Below are positions 19,132-28,025 of a DNA stretch of 64,000 bases, in pieces. Position numbers and translations under genes: made by a program. The notes beneath the pieces were generated by a model. That model was not told the DNA's origin and did no database searches. It saw only the letters and a program-made list of their open reading frames with translations. The stretch spans positions 1 to 64,000 of the forward strand of contig CAMDTB010000008.1 in NCBI GenBank assembly GCA_945907245.1, read 5' to 3'. Every line of letters begins with the position of its first letter. The stretch's first letter is position 1. Source of the DNA: Rhizobium sp. Q54. GTDB taxonomy: Bacteria > Pseudomonadota > Alphaproteobacteria > SMXS01.

Positions 19132-20358
19132 ATGTCCACCGAAACCGTCCCGGCAGCCCGGCGCCCTACGCCGGGCGTAAGGTTGACCTTGATGCTGGGG
19201 TCGCTGACCGCATTCGGTCCCATGGCGATCGACATGTACCTGCCGGCCATGCCGGCGATTGCCGCCGACCTGCACACCGATCCCGCCAGCGCGCAGCAGA
19301 CCATGTCCGTGTTCCTGATCGGCATGGCGCTTGGGCAGCTCCTTTATGGACCAATTTCCGACCGTGTCGGGCGACGGCCGCCGCTGATGATCGGCATCGC
19401 CGTGTTCATTGTCATGAGCATCGGCTGCGCCTTCGCCCAGACCATCGGCTCGCTGATCGTGATGCGGTTCCTGCAGGCACTGGGCGCCTGTGTCGGCCAG
19501 GTGCTGGCCCGCGCCGTGGTCACCGACGTCTACGACCGGCGCGAGGCGCCGCGGATGTTCTCGCTGCTGATGCTGGTGATGGGCCTGGCGCCGATCCTGG
19601 CGCCGATCGCCGGCGGCTGGGTGCTGGCGGTCGCCGACTGGCAGGCCATCTTCCTGGCGCTCGCCGTGTTCGGGGTGCTCGTCGGCGGGCTGGTGTTCTT
19701 CCGCCTGCCCGAATCCCGGTCCGAGCAGGTGGCCGCCCACGCCAGGACCGAGTCGCCGTTCCAGGGCATCACGGCGGTCGCCCGCAACCGGCACATCGTC
19801 GGCTATGCGATCGCCGGCGGCATGGGCACCGCGTCCATGTTCACCTACATCACCTGCGTGCCGGACCTGCTGATCGAGCACTACGGCATATCGCCCGAGC
19901 ACTTCGGCTGGTTCTTCGGCATCAATGCCGCCGGCCTGATCGCCGGGTCGCAGATCAACCGCCATCTGCTGAAGCGCCGCACCAGCCACGACCTGCTGAA
20001 GATTGCGCTCGCCATCGGCCTGGGACTGACGCTGATCCTGCTGGTATCGGCGCTGACCGGCATCGGCGGCCTGCCCGGCCTGCTGATCCCGCTGTTCCTG
20101 GTGATCACCTGCATGGGCTTCGTGCTGCCCAATGGCGGCGCCTCGGCCATGGTGATCGACCTGAAGCGCGCCGGTAGCACCTCGGCGTTCACCGGCAGCA
20201 TGTCATTCGCGCTGGGCGCCAGCGGCTCGGCCATCGCCGGCCTGCTCTACGACGGCTCGCCGATGCCCATGGCCGTGGTGATGACGGCCGCGCTCACCCT
20301 GGGCGTGCTGGTGCTGAAATTCGTGGTCGGCAAGCCGCCGGCGCTGTTGGCCGACTAA
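19132..20358 (+). CDS. Bcr/CflA-type multidrug efflux MFS transporter
   Basis: LTAFGPMAIDMYLPAMPAIAADL, QLLYGPISDRVGRRPPLMIGI, RFLQALGACVGQVLARAVVTD. Confidence 0.94.
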   Translation: MSTETVPAARRPTPGVRLTLMLGSLTAFGPMAIDMYLPAMPAIAADLHTDPASAQQTMSVFLIGMALGQLLYGPISDRVGRRPPLMIGIAVFIVMSIGCAFAQTIGSLIVMRFLQALGACVGQVLARAVVTDVYDRREAPRMFSLLMLVMGLAPILAPIAGGWVLAVADWQAIFLALAVFGVLVGGLVFFRLPESRSEQVAAHARTESPFQGITAVARNRHIVGYAIAGGMGTASMFTYITCVPDLLIEHYGISPEHFGWFFGINAAGLIAGSQINRHLLKRRTSHDLLKIALAIGLGLTLILLVSALTGIGGLPGLLIPLFLVITCMGFVLPNGGASAMVIDLKRAGSTSAFTGSMSFALGASGSAIAGLLYDGSPMPMAVVMTAALTLGVLVLKFVVGKPPALLAD

Positions 20359-20888
20359 CCGCGGCCCCACGACGGCGGGCGGACCGGATCGGTCTTGCCG
20401 TCCCATGTTTCCGACGCATTCTTGATGACATCGAACATCTCGATGTGCAGCGGATCGGTCGGCATCAGCTGGATCATCACGCCCGGCGCGTCGAGCAGGT
20501 CGATATAGGCGTGCGAATTGATGTAGCGGTGGCCAACCACATAGTTGACGCCGTCTTCCTTCAGCGACCTCAGCTTGCCGTCCACGTCGTCGCACCACAC
20601 GGCAAGATGCTGCAGGCCGCCTTCCGGGTTCTGCTTCAGGTAGTCGCCGTAGATGGTCGGGCCACAGTCGTCATAGGGCGCGATCAACTCGATCTGCTGG
20701 TCGCCCGAATAGGCGAAGGCCGCCTGGATGTGGCAGTCCATGCGCTCGCCGTAATGCTCGGCGGGCAGCTTGATGTCCTCGATCAGGTAGAAGGGGCCGA
20801 CGCCGCGCGCCAGCCAGTGTTCGATGCCCTTCTGCATGTCGGGCACCACGTAGCCCTGCTGCACCACAGGACCGAAGATCTTGCTCAT
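20355..20888 (-). CDS. VOC family protein (paralog of 25378-25929)
   Basis: SKIFGPVVQQGYVVPDMQKGIEHWLARGVGPFY, SGDQQIELIAPYDD, NPEGGLQHLAVWCDDVD. Confidence 0.88.
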   Translation of the reverse strand: MSKIFGPVVQQGYVVPDMQKGIEHWLARGVGPFYLIEDIKLPAEHYGERMDCHIQAAFAYSGDQQIELIAPYDDCGPTIYGDYLKQNPEGGLQHLAVWCDDVDGKLRSLKEDGVNYVVGHRYINSHAYIDLLDAPGVMIQLMPTDPLHIEMFDVIKNASETWDGKTDPVRPPSWGRG

Positions 20889-20996
20889 GTCGCTCTCCCC
20901 GTTTGACGTGGGGTAAGCCAAGCACTTTCCGGGGACGCTGTCACGCGAGACTGTGGGCGAGCATTGAGCCCGTTTGTTTCATCAATGAAAACCGTC

Positions 20997-21089
20997 GTGA
21001 TTCTGCGAGCATCGCGAAGCAGTCCAGCCCAGCCGCTCCACACCCATCAACGGCACGGCTGGGCTGCTTCGCTTCGCTCGCAGAATCAC
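20997..21089. repeat. ~90-bp intergenic inverted repeat, family copy 1
   Basis: gtgattctgcgagc...gaagcagtccagcc / ggctgggctgcttcgcttcgctcgcagaatcac. Related to copies at 39801-39889 and 46501-46590. Confidence 0.9.
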
Positions 21090-21105
21090 CGAAGGAAAAG
21101 GAGAA

Positions 21106-24100
21106 CTAGGCCTGCCGCTGCATGGCCTCAAGCTGGCGCTCCACCGCGTGCGGCGAGCGGGTGTAGGGCGCCAGCAGCCGGTAGAACACCGGCACCACGA
21201 CCAGGGTCAGCACCGTCGAGACCAGCACGCCGGAGCAGATGACGATGCCCAGGGTGACGCGGCTTTCGGCGCCGGCGCCCGACGCCACCGCCAGCGGCAG
21301 CGCGCCGATGGCAAGCGCCAGGCTGGTCATGATGATCGGCCGCAGGCGGATGTGGCAGGCCTCGAGGATCGCCTCGTCGATGCTGCGGCCCTCGTCGCGG
21401 AGCTGGTTGGCGAATTCCACGATCAGGATGCCGTTCTTCGCCGCGATGCCGACCAGGATGATGATACCGACCTGGCTGTAGATGTTGAGCGTGCTGCCAA
21501 AAATCCATAGGCCCAGCACCGCGCCCAGGATGGCGAGCGGCACCGACAGCATGATCACGAAGGGGTGGATGAAGCTCTCGAACTGGGCGGCCAGCACCAG
21601 GAACACCACCAGCAGGGCGATGAAGAAGGTGAAGATCACCGCGCCCGAGGAGTCCTTGAATTCCAGCGACTCGCCCTTGTAGCCGATCCGCGCGGTGCCC
21701 GGCAGTTCGGTCCTGGCGGTGTTCTCCAGGAAGGTCAGCGCCTCGCCGAGCGGATAGCCCTGTACCAGGCTCGCCGAGATGGTGATGGCGCGCATGCGGT
21801 TGTAGCGGTTGAGCTCCTTGGCGTCGGCGCGCTCCTCGAGCCGGACAAGGTTGGACAGCGGGATCAGCGCGCCGGTGGTGCGTGACCGGACATAGATGTT
21901 CGACAGGTCCGTCGGGCTCTCTCGGTCCGACCGCTGGGCCTGGATGATGACGTAATACTCCTCGCCCTCGCGGGCGAAGGTGTTGACCTTGCGCGATCCG
22001 ATCATGCTTTCCAGCGTCGCGCCCACTTCCTCTGCCGGCACGCCCAGGTCGGCGGCGCGGTCGCGGTCGAGGATCACCTTCATCTGCGGCCGGGTTTCCT
22101 TGTAGTCGACATCGACGCCGATCAGGTTCGGGTTGGCGCGAATCTTCTCCAGCATGATCTCGCGGTAGCGGGCCAGTTCCTCGAAGGTGCTGGCGCCGAT
22201 CACGAACTGCACCGTCTGGCCGCGTGCGTTGCTGATGCCCTGGCGCATCATCAGGTAGAGCTGGATGCCCGGCATGGTGGCGGCGAACTTGCCGCGGATT
22301 TCGTTCATCACCTCGAAGGTGTCGCGGTCGCGGTCGGCCCAGTCGCTCAGCACCATCATGCCCGAGCCTGTGTCGAACGCCGTCAGACCGCCATAGGACG
22401 GCGCCCGCAGCATGACGCGCCGGCCCTCGCCGCTTTCCACATAGGGCAGCAGCTTGGCCTCGATCTTCTCCATCTGCGCCTTGCTGTAGTCGAATCCGGC
22501 GCCCTGCGGACCCTGGAACGTCAGATAGAACGCGCCCCGGTCTTCGGGCGGCACCAGCTCTTCCTTGACCTGGCTGCCGATGAGCACGATCAGCGCGAAC
22601 ACCGCGACGACCACGCCGCCGATGATCACCGGCAGCTTGATCGCCCGCTGGAGGAAGCTGGTGTAGCGGTCGGCGAGCCAATCCATCCTGTCATCGACGA
22701 AGGCCTGCAGCCTGCCTTTCTTCTCGCCCATGGGCTTCAGCAGCTTGGACGACAGCATGACGCTGAACGTCAGCGCGACCAGCGCCGAAAACGCCACCGC
22801 CGAGGCGACCGCAACACCCAGTTCGGCGAACAGGCGGCCCACATTGCCTTCGAGGAAGATGATCGGCACGAACACCGAGATCAGCACCGCCGTGGTCGCC
22901 AGCACGGCGAAACCCACCTGCCGGGCGCCCTTGTAGGCCGCGACCAGCGGCGACTCGCCTTTCTGCACCCGGCGATAGATGTTCTCTAGCACCACGATGG
23001 CGTCGTCGACGACGAGGCCGATGGAGAGCACCAGCGCCAGCAGGGTGAGCAGGTTGATCGAATAGCCGAACGCGTAGAGCACGCTGAAGCTGGCGATCAG
23101 GCTCACCGGCACGGTCACCGTCGGGATAATCGTCGCGCGGATACTGCCGAGGAACAGATAGATGACGCCGACCACCAGCAGCACGGCGATCGCCAGGGTC
23201 ACGTAGACCTCGTGAATCGCCTCCTTGATGAACACTGAGCCGTCATAGGTGTAATGCAGCGAGGTGCCGGCCGGCAGCGTCGGGTTGATCTGCTGGATCA
23301 TGGCGTTCGCCGCGTCGGCCACTTCCAGTGTGTTGGCCCGCGACTGGCGGACGACGCCGAGGCCGATCTGGGTCTCGCCATTGCCCTTGAAGAAGATTCG
23401 CGGCTCCTCGGAACTCAGCTCGATCCGCGCGACTTCGCCCAGACGGACCATGTGGCCATCCGAAGTCTTCGCGATCACCAGCTTGGCGAAGTCGGTTTCC
23501 GTGCTGTAGGCGCGTTCCAGCCGCAGCGTGTAGTCGCGGTCGGTTGATTCAAGCGCGCCGGCCGGCAACTCCAGGTTCTGCGTGCGCAGCGCCTTCTCGA
23601 TGTCCGCCGCGGTGAGTTGGCGGGCGGCCAGCGCCACCCGGTCGACCCAGATCCGCATGGCGTAGCGCTGCTCGCCGCCGATGATCACGCGGGCGACGCC
23701 GTCCACCGACGACAGCTGGTCGACGATGTAGCGGTCGGCATAGTCGGACATCTGGGTGACGTCCATGACCGTGCTGGACAGATTGTACCAGACGATCGGA
23801 TCCTCGTCGGAATCGACCTTGAAGATCTCCGGCGCGTCCACCTCGTCGGGCAGTTCCTCGACCACGCGGGAGACGCGGTCGCGCACGTCGTTGGCGGCCG
23901 CGTCCACGTCCCGGTCCAGGTCGAACTCCATGACCACCGTGGACATGCCGTCGTTGCTCTTGGACGAAACCCAGCGCACCCCCTCGATACCGGCGACCTG
24001 GTCCTCGATCAGCTTGGTGACGCGGGCCTCGACGGTGGCGGCCGACGCGCCCCTGTAGACGGTATTGACCGACACCACCGGCGGATCGATGTCCGGATAT

Positions 24101-24207
24101 TCGCGCACCGGCAGGCGCTCGATGGCCACCAGGCCGAACGACAGCAACAGCAAGCTGACCACGGTCGCGAAGACCGGCCGCTTGACCGAGATGTCGGACA
24201 GCATCAT
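21106..24207 (-). CDS. RND efflux transporter permease (AcrB/MexF, HAE-1 type)
   Basis: MMLSDISVKRPVFATVVSLLLLSFGLVAIERLPVREYPDIDPP, AAKNGILIVEFANQLRDEG; 1033 aa. Confidence 0.96.
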   Translation of the reverse strand: MMLSDISVKRPVFATVVSLLLLSFGLVAIERLPVREYPDIDPPVVSVNTVYRGASAATVEARVTKLIEDQVAGIEGVRWVSSKSNDGMSTVVMEFDLDRDVDAAANDVRDRVSRVVEELPDEVDAPEIFKVDSDEDPIVWYNLSSTVMDVTQMSDYADRYIVDQLSSVDGVARVIIGGEQRYAMRIWVDRVALAARQLTAADIEKALRTQNLELPAGALESTDRDYTLRLERAYSTETDFAKLVIAKTSDGHMVRLGEVARIELSSEEPRIFFKGNGETQIGLGVVRQSRANTLEVADAANAMIQQINPTLPAGTSLHYTYDGSVFIKEAIHEVYVTLAIAVLLVVGVIYLFLGSIRATIIPTVTVPVSLIASFSVLYAFGYSINLLTLLALVLSIGLVVDDAIVVLENIYRRVQKGESPLVAAYKGARQVGFAVLATTAVLISVFVPIIFLEGNVGRLFAELGVAVASAVAFSALVALTFSVMLSSKLLKPMGEKKGRLQAFVDDRMDWLADRYTSFLQRAIKLPVIIGGVVVAVFALIVLIGSQVKEELVPPEDRGAFYLTFQGPQGAGFDYSKAQMEKIEAKLLPYVESGEGRRVMLRAPSYGGLTAFDTGSGMMVLSDWADRDRDTFEVMNEIRGKFAATMPGIQLYLMMRQGISNARGQTVQFVIGASTFEELARYREIMLEKIRANPNLIGVDVDYKETRPQMKVILDRDRAADLGVPAEEVGATLESMIGSRKVNTFAREGEEYYVIIQAQRSDRESPTDLSNIYVRSRTTGALIPLSNLVRLEERADAKELNRYNRMRAITISASLVQGYPLGEALTFLENTARTELPGTARIGYKGESLEFKDSSGAVIFTFFIALLVVFLVLAAQFESFIHPFVIMLSVPLAILGAVLGLWIFGSTLNIYSQVGIIILVGIAAKNGILIVEFANQLRDEGRSIDEAILEACHIRLRPIIMTSLALAIGALPLAVASGAGAESRVTLGIVICSGVLVSTVLTLVVVPVFYRLLAPYTRSPHAVERQLEAMQRQA

Positions 24208-24210
24208 GGC

Positions 24211-25278
24211 TCAGGCGCCTCCGCTTTCGCCATCGGGCAGCTTGTGCTCGCCGATGCTCTGGACGGTGGCGCCGGGAATCATCCGGCCGACGCCCTCGAC
24301 CACCACCTTCTCGCCCTGCTGCAGGCCGGTCAGCACTTCCGCCGCGCCGGGACGCCGGCGGCCTATGGTCACCTCGCGCTGGACGACCGAGCCGCCTTGT
24401 TCGATCACCCAGACGAACTGACGCGTGTCGCGCGGCATCAGGGCGCCTTCCGGGACCAGCAGGACAGTGCTGCGCGACCGGATCACCTCGACGGTCGCCA
24501 GCATGCCGGGACGCAGAGCGCCATCCGGATTGGGGATCAGCGCGCGCACCGAAATGGCGCGGGAGATCGGATCGACCCGGGCGTCGATGGTCTCGACGGT
24601 GCCCTTGAACGCGCGGCCCGGGTAGGCGGCGGTGCGCGCATCGACGTCCTGGCCCGTCGAGACCGCGCCCAAGAACGTCTCGGGCACCGAAAAATCCAGC
24701 TTCACCGGATCGATGTCGTCGAGGGTCGCCACCACCGTTCCCGGCGTCACCAGCGTGCCGGGGCTGACCTGGCGGAACCCGAGCACGCCCGAGAACGGCG
24801 CCCGCAGCACCCTGTCGGACATGCGCGCCTCCACCGCCCGGGCGCGGGCGCGGGCGCTGTCGACGGCGCGCGCCTGCTCATCGAGTCGCGCCTTGGTGGC
24901 ATAGCCCTTGCCCGACAGCTCCTGCACCCGCTCGAGTTGCTGCTCGGCCTCGCGCTGGGTCGCGCGGGCTTCGGCGAGCATGGCACCCTCTTCCTCGTTG
25001 GTGAACTCGATCAGCACCTGGCCCTGGGTCGCCGCCTGGCCATCCTCGAAATGCACGCGGGCGACCTTTTCGGTCACCTTGGCCGACAGGGTGACGGATT
25101 CATTGGCGTGCAACGTGCCGATCGCCTCGATCCGCTCGACGAACTCGCCAGGCTGGATGGTGTAGGAGACAACGGGGACCGGCTGCGGCGCGGGCATCTT
25201 CTGCGATGCGGAATCGCAGGCGCCCAGCGTCAGGCACAGGCCCACCAACCACCACTTGCCTCTCACCGCATCCCCCAC
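24211..25278 (-). CDS. RND periplasmic adaptor (membrane fusion protein)
   Basis: IEAIGTLHANESVTLSAKVTEKVARVHFEDGQAATQGQVLIEF, coiled-coil hairpin, LRPGMLATVEV; 4-nt spacing upstream of the RND gene. Confidence 0.94.
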   Translation of the reverse strand: MGDAVRGKWWLVGLCLTLGACDSASQKMPAPQPVPVVSYTIQPGEFVERIEAIGTLHANESVTLSAKVTEKVARVHFEDGQAATQGQVLIEFTNEEEGAMLAEARATQREAEQQLERVQELSGKGYATKARLDEQARAVDSARARARAVEARMSDRVLRAPFSGVLGFRQVSPGTLVTPGTVVATLDDIDPVKLDFSVPETFLGAVSTGQDVDARTAAYPGRAFKGTVETIDARVDPISRAISVRALIPNPDGALRPGMLATVEVIRSRSTVLLVPEGALMPRDTRQFVWVIEQGGSVVQREVTIGRRRPGAAEVLTGLQQGEKVVVEGVGRMIPGATVQSIGEHKLPDGESGGA

Positions 25279-25377
25279 CGGCCCGACGGCCGTGTTTACC
25301 AGACGGACAATTACCTGCGCCCGTGCATAATTAAGTCCATAAGGATTGCCGGTTGCAAGGACTTGGTGAAAACGTTG

Positions 25378-25929
25378 TCAGTGAGCGTCCACGTCGACCG
25401 GATGGGTCCAGTCCATCACGCGAATGGGGTCGGTCCTTCCGTCCCATTTGGCCGATGCCGCGACGCCATTGTTGTAGAGATCCAGGTAGCGCTGGATCGT
25501 CGGCATGAGCTGGATCATCACCCCGGGCGAACCGGCCACGTCCAGATAGGCATGCGAGCCGGGATAGCGCTGGGCGACCACGAAATCCACGCCCGCCGCC
25601 TCGAGTTCGGCCAGCTTGGCGTCGACGTCATCGCACCACGCCGCCAGGTGCTGCATGCCGCCTTCCGGATTGGCCGCGAGGTAATCGCTGTAGATGTTGG
25701 GACCCGAGCCCTCCAGCGGCGCGATCAGCTCGATCTGCTGGTCGCCCGAGCAGGCGAAGGCAGCGGTGATATGGCAGACAGTAGGCTTGCCGTAATGCAG
25801 TCCGTCGATGGTGACGGCCGGGATCACGTACCAGGGACCGACGCCGCGCGCCAGCCAGTGCGCCATGCCCGCCTGCAGGTCGGGCACGATATAGCCCTGC
25901 TGGATCATCGGTCCGTAGATCTTGCTCAT
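25378..25929 (-). CDS. VOC family protein (paralog of 20355-20888)
   Basis: SKIYGPMIQQGYIVPDLQAGMAHWLARGVGPWY, SGDQQIELIAPLEGSGPNIYSDYLAANPEGGMQHLAAWCDDVDAKL. Confidence 0.88.
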   Translation of the reverse strand: MSKIYGPMIQQGYIVPDLQAGMAHWLARGVGPWYVIPAVTIDGLHYGKPTVCHITAAFACSGDQQIELIAPLEGSGPNIYSDYLAANPEGGMQHLAAWCDDVDAKLAELEAAGVDFVVAQRYPGSHAYLDVAGSPGVMIQLMPTIQRYLDLYNNGVAASAKWDGRTDPIRVMDWTHPVDVDAH

Positions 25930-25989
25930 GGCGGTTCTCCTTTTCCCCGGCGGCGAGCCTAGTCTCCGCCGCACCCGAGAGGCAACCGG

Positions 25990-26550
25990 TTACGGCACGA
26001 TCCAGGTGGCAGACAGTGCGCCCGCCCCGTCCCACTCGAATCGGGCCGAGACATTGCCGGTGTGCGCCAGACGCAGCCACTCCACCCGCCGGACGCCGAT
26101 GACGGCCACGAGGAAGTTCACGAAGCCCGGCTCGACATCGTTCACGGCGCCGGGCAAACCGTTGCCAGGCGCCTTGAGCGGCAGGCCTGGCCCGGGCGCG
26201 GACAGGTACGGTCGGCGCGTTACGGCCGGCGCGGCGTCCCAGTACGAACGCGCGACCGCATCGCCGGCGTGCAGCGCCGCCTCGCCCCAGGCACGGAGCT
26301 GGACGCCGCTCGCCGGATCGTAAAACACCATGCAGACCCGCGGATCGGCCCGCAATTGGGCCGCTTTCGCAGAGCGGGCGTCGGTGAAAACCGTCAGCGT
26401 CCTCGCCGTGGCATCGGCCGCGCGGAGCACGACCGTGCGCGCGTCTCCAGGGCCGCTGGCCAGCACCGGCGTACGCAGCGGTGAATCGCGTGAGTCCGGC
26501 GCCGCCACGAGCAGCCTCCAGCAGTCGGCGGCGAGGTCATGCAGATTCAT
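25990..26550 (-). CDS. Pyridoxamine 5'-phosphate oxidase-like FMN-binding protein
   Basis: SPLRTPVLASG...RTVVLRAAD, LTVFTDARSAKAAQLRADPRVCMVFYDP, C-terminal VEWLRL. Confidence 0.82.
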   Translation of the reverse strand: MNLHDLAADCWRLLVAAPDSRDSPLRTPVLASGPGDARTVVLRAADATARTLTVFTDARSAKAAQLRADPRVCMVFYDPASGVQLRAWGEAALHAGDAVARSYWDAAPAVTRRPYLSAPGPGLPLKAPGNGLPGAVNDVEPGFVNFLVAVIGVRRVEWLRLAHTGNVSARFEWDGAGALSATWIVP

Positions 26551-26600
26551 GGCGTGCGTCCGGTTGACGATGATCGGTGGCTCGACCCTAATATCTCGCG

Positions 26601-26891
26601 ATGGAGACCGGAACCGAGATCTGTCCTCTGTGCGCGCGCCCGCTTGGGCTCGGGCGCGAGCGGCATCATCTGGTGCCCCGCCTCAAAGGCGGCCGGCAGA
26701 CCGTACTGCTGCACCCGATCTGCCACCGCAAGATCCACAGCCTGTTCAGCGAGGCGCTGCTGGCGAGGTCCTACGCGACGGTCGATGCCCTGCGCGCACA
26801 TCCGGAAGTCGCACGGTTCACTGCCTGGCTCGCCGGCAAGCCGCCGGATTTTCATGTCTCGACCCGCGGCGCGCGAATCCAGCACCGCTGA
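26601..26891 (+). CDS. Small stand-alone HNH-type protein (96 aa)
   Basis: CPLC...RHHLVPRLKGGRQTVLLHPICHRKIHSLFSE: zinc ligands plus HH and ICHRKIH of the HNH fold. Confidence 0.82.
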   Translation: METGTEICPLCARPLGLGRERHHLVPRLKGGRQTVLLHPICHRKIHSLFSEALLARSYATVDALRAHPEVARFTAWLAGKPPDFHVSTRGARIQHR

Positions 26892-27021
26892 ACAGGCCCA
26901 TGCTATTTGCGCAGCACCGCCATACTTTTCCATGGGATGTCCGGATGTTGCAGTGCTGTTTCGACACGCCATATATAGCTCATCCGGAATAACTCTGTTA
27001 CGGCATGGGGCTACAGGAAAA

Positions 27022-27096
27022 ATGGCTAAGGCTTTCGGTCTGATCAACGCGTTCGCGCTGCTTGCTGGTGCAATGTCGCTGGTGCTCTGGGGCTAG
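27022..27096 (+). CDS. Candidate 24-aa hydrophobic small protein MAKAFGLINAFALLAGAMSLVLWG
   Basis: AGGA 5 nt upstream of ATG. Upstream TTGCAG (26948-26953)-N18-TATATA (26972-26977) resembles a sigma-70 promoter. Confidence 0.4.
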   Translation: MAKAFGLINAFALLAGAMSLVLWG

Positions 27097-27118
27097 CCGC
27101 CGTCCCTGCCCCCTTCCG

Positions 27119-27907
27119 CTAGAGCGGAACCACGATCGATCCCTCGAGATACAGAACGCAGTCGCCGGACACCCGTACGGCCCCGGGCAGCACCGTGCTG
27201 CGCAGCAGGCCGCCGCGCTTCGACGCCTGGCGGCAGGTCAGAGAGTCTCTGCCCAGCCTGCCGGCCCAAAAGGGCGCGGTGACGCATTGGGCGGAACCGG
27301 TGACCGGATCCTCGTCGACGCCGACGGCCGGCGCGAAGAAGCGCAGCACGAAATCGGTGCGCTCGCCGGGCGCGGTGGCGATGACGTAGGACCGATCGAA
27401 CCCCAGGAACGCCCTGATGTCGGGTTTCAGTGCCCGGATTTCGGCCTCGGTTTCGTAGACGGCGACATACTCACGCTCGCCCGCCAGCCACGCGGCTGGC
27501 ACGCCGCCCAGCGCCTCGGGCAGACCGGCGGGCGGCGTGACCGGATCCAGCGTCTTGCGCGGCAGGGTCATGGCAAAACCATCGCCCTCGGGCACCACCT
27601 TCAGCGGGCCGCTCAGCGTGTGGAACGTCACGGCCTCGCGCCCCGCCTCGAGCAGCGTGAGGATCACGAACGCGCTGGCGAGCGTGGCATGGCCGCACAG
27701 CGGCACCTCGGCGCCCGGCGTGAACCAGCGCAGCCGGTAGTCGCCGCCGTCGCGGACGAAGAAGGCGGTCTCCGACAGATTGTTCTCGGCCGCGATCGCC
27801 TGCAGCACCGGATCCGGCAGCCACGCGTCGAGCGGACAGACCGCCGCGGGATTGCCGCCGAACAGGGTCTCGGTGAACGCGTCCACCTGGAAAATCGGAA
27901 TTCTCAT
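27119..27907 (-). CDS. PhzF-family isomerase
   Basis: IPIFQVDAFTETLFGGNPAAVCPL, NLSETAFFV, LRWFTPGAEVPLCGHATLASA, VDEDPVTGSAQC. Confidence 0.95.
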   Translation of the reverse strand: MRIPIFQVDAFTETLFGGNPAAVCPLDAWLPDPVLQAIAAENNLSETAFFVRDGGDYRLRWFTPGAEVPLCGHATLASAFVILTLLEAGREAVTFHTLSGPLKVVPEGDGFAMTLPRKTLDPVTPPAGLPEALGGVPAAWLAGEREYVAVYETEAEIRALKPDIRAFLGFDRSYVIATAPGERTDFVLRFFAPAVGVDEDPVTGSAQCVTAPFWAGRLGRDSLTCRQASKRGGLLRSTVLPGAVRVSGDCVLYLEGSIVVPL

Positions 27908-28025
27908 TATCGCCTCGCAAAAAACGAAAGGAGCCGCCCGCATATCCTCCATGGCCCCGAAGGACACTGGCGGATGGCGGACGGCTCCCTGAAACGGTCG
28001 CCCGGCGAACCGGGCGATTATTCGA

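Noticed and set aside
23617-25962. 781-aa plus-strand ORF opposite the RND genes
   Set aside because: Shadow ORF in high-GC DNA, with no recognisable domains and H/D/R/A-rich composition.
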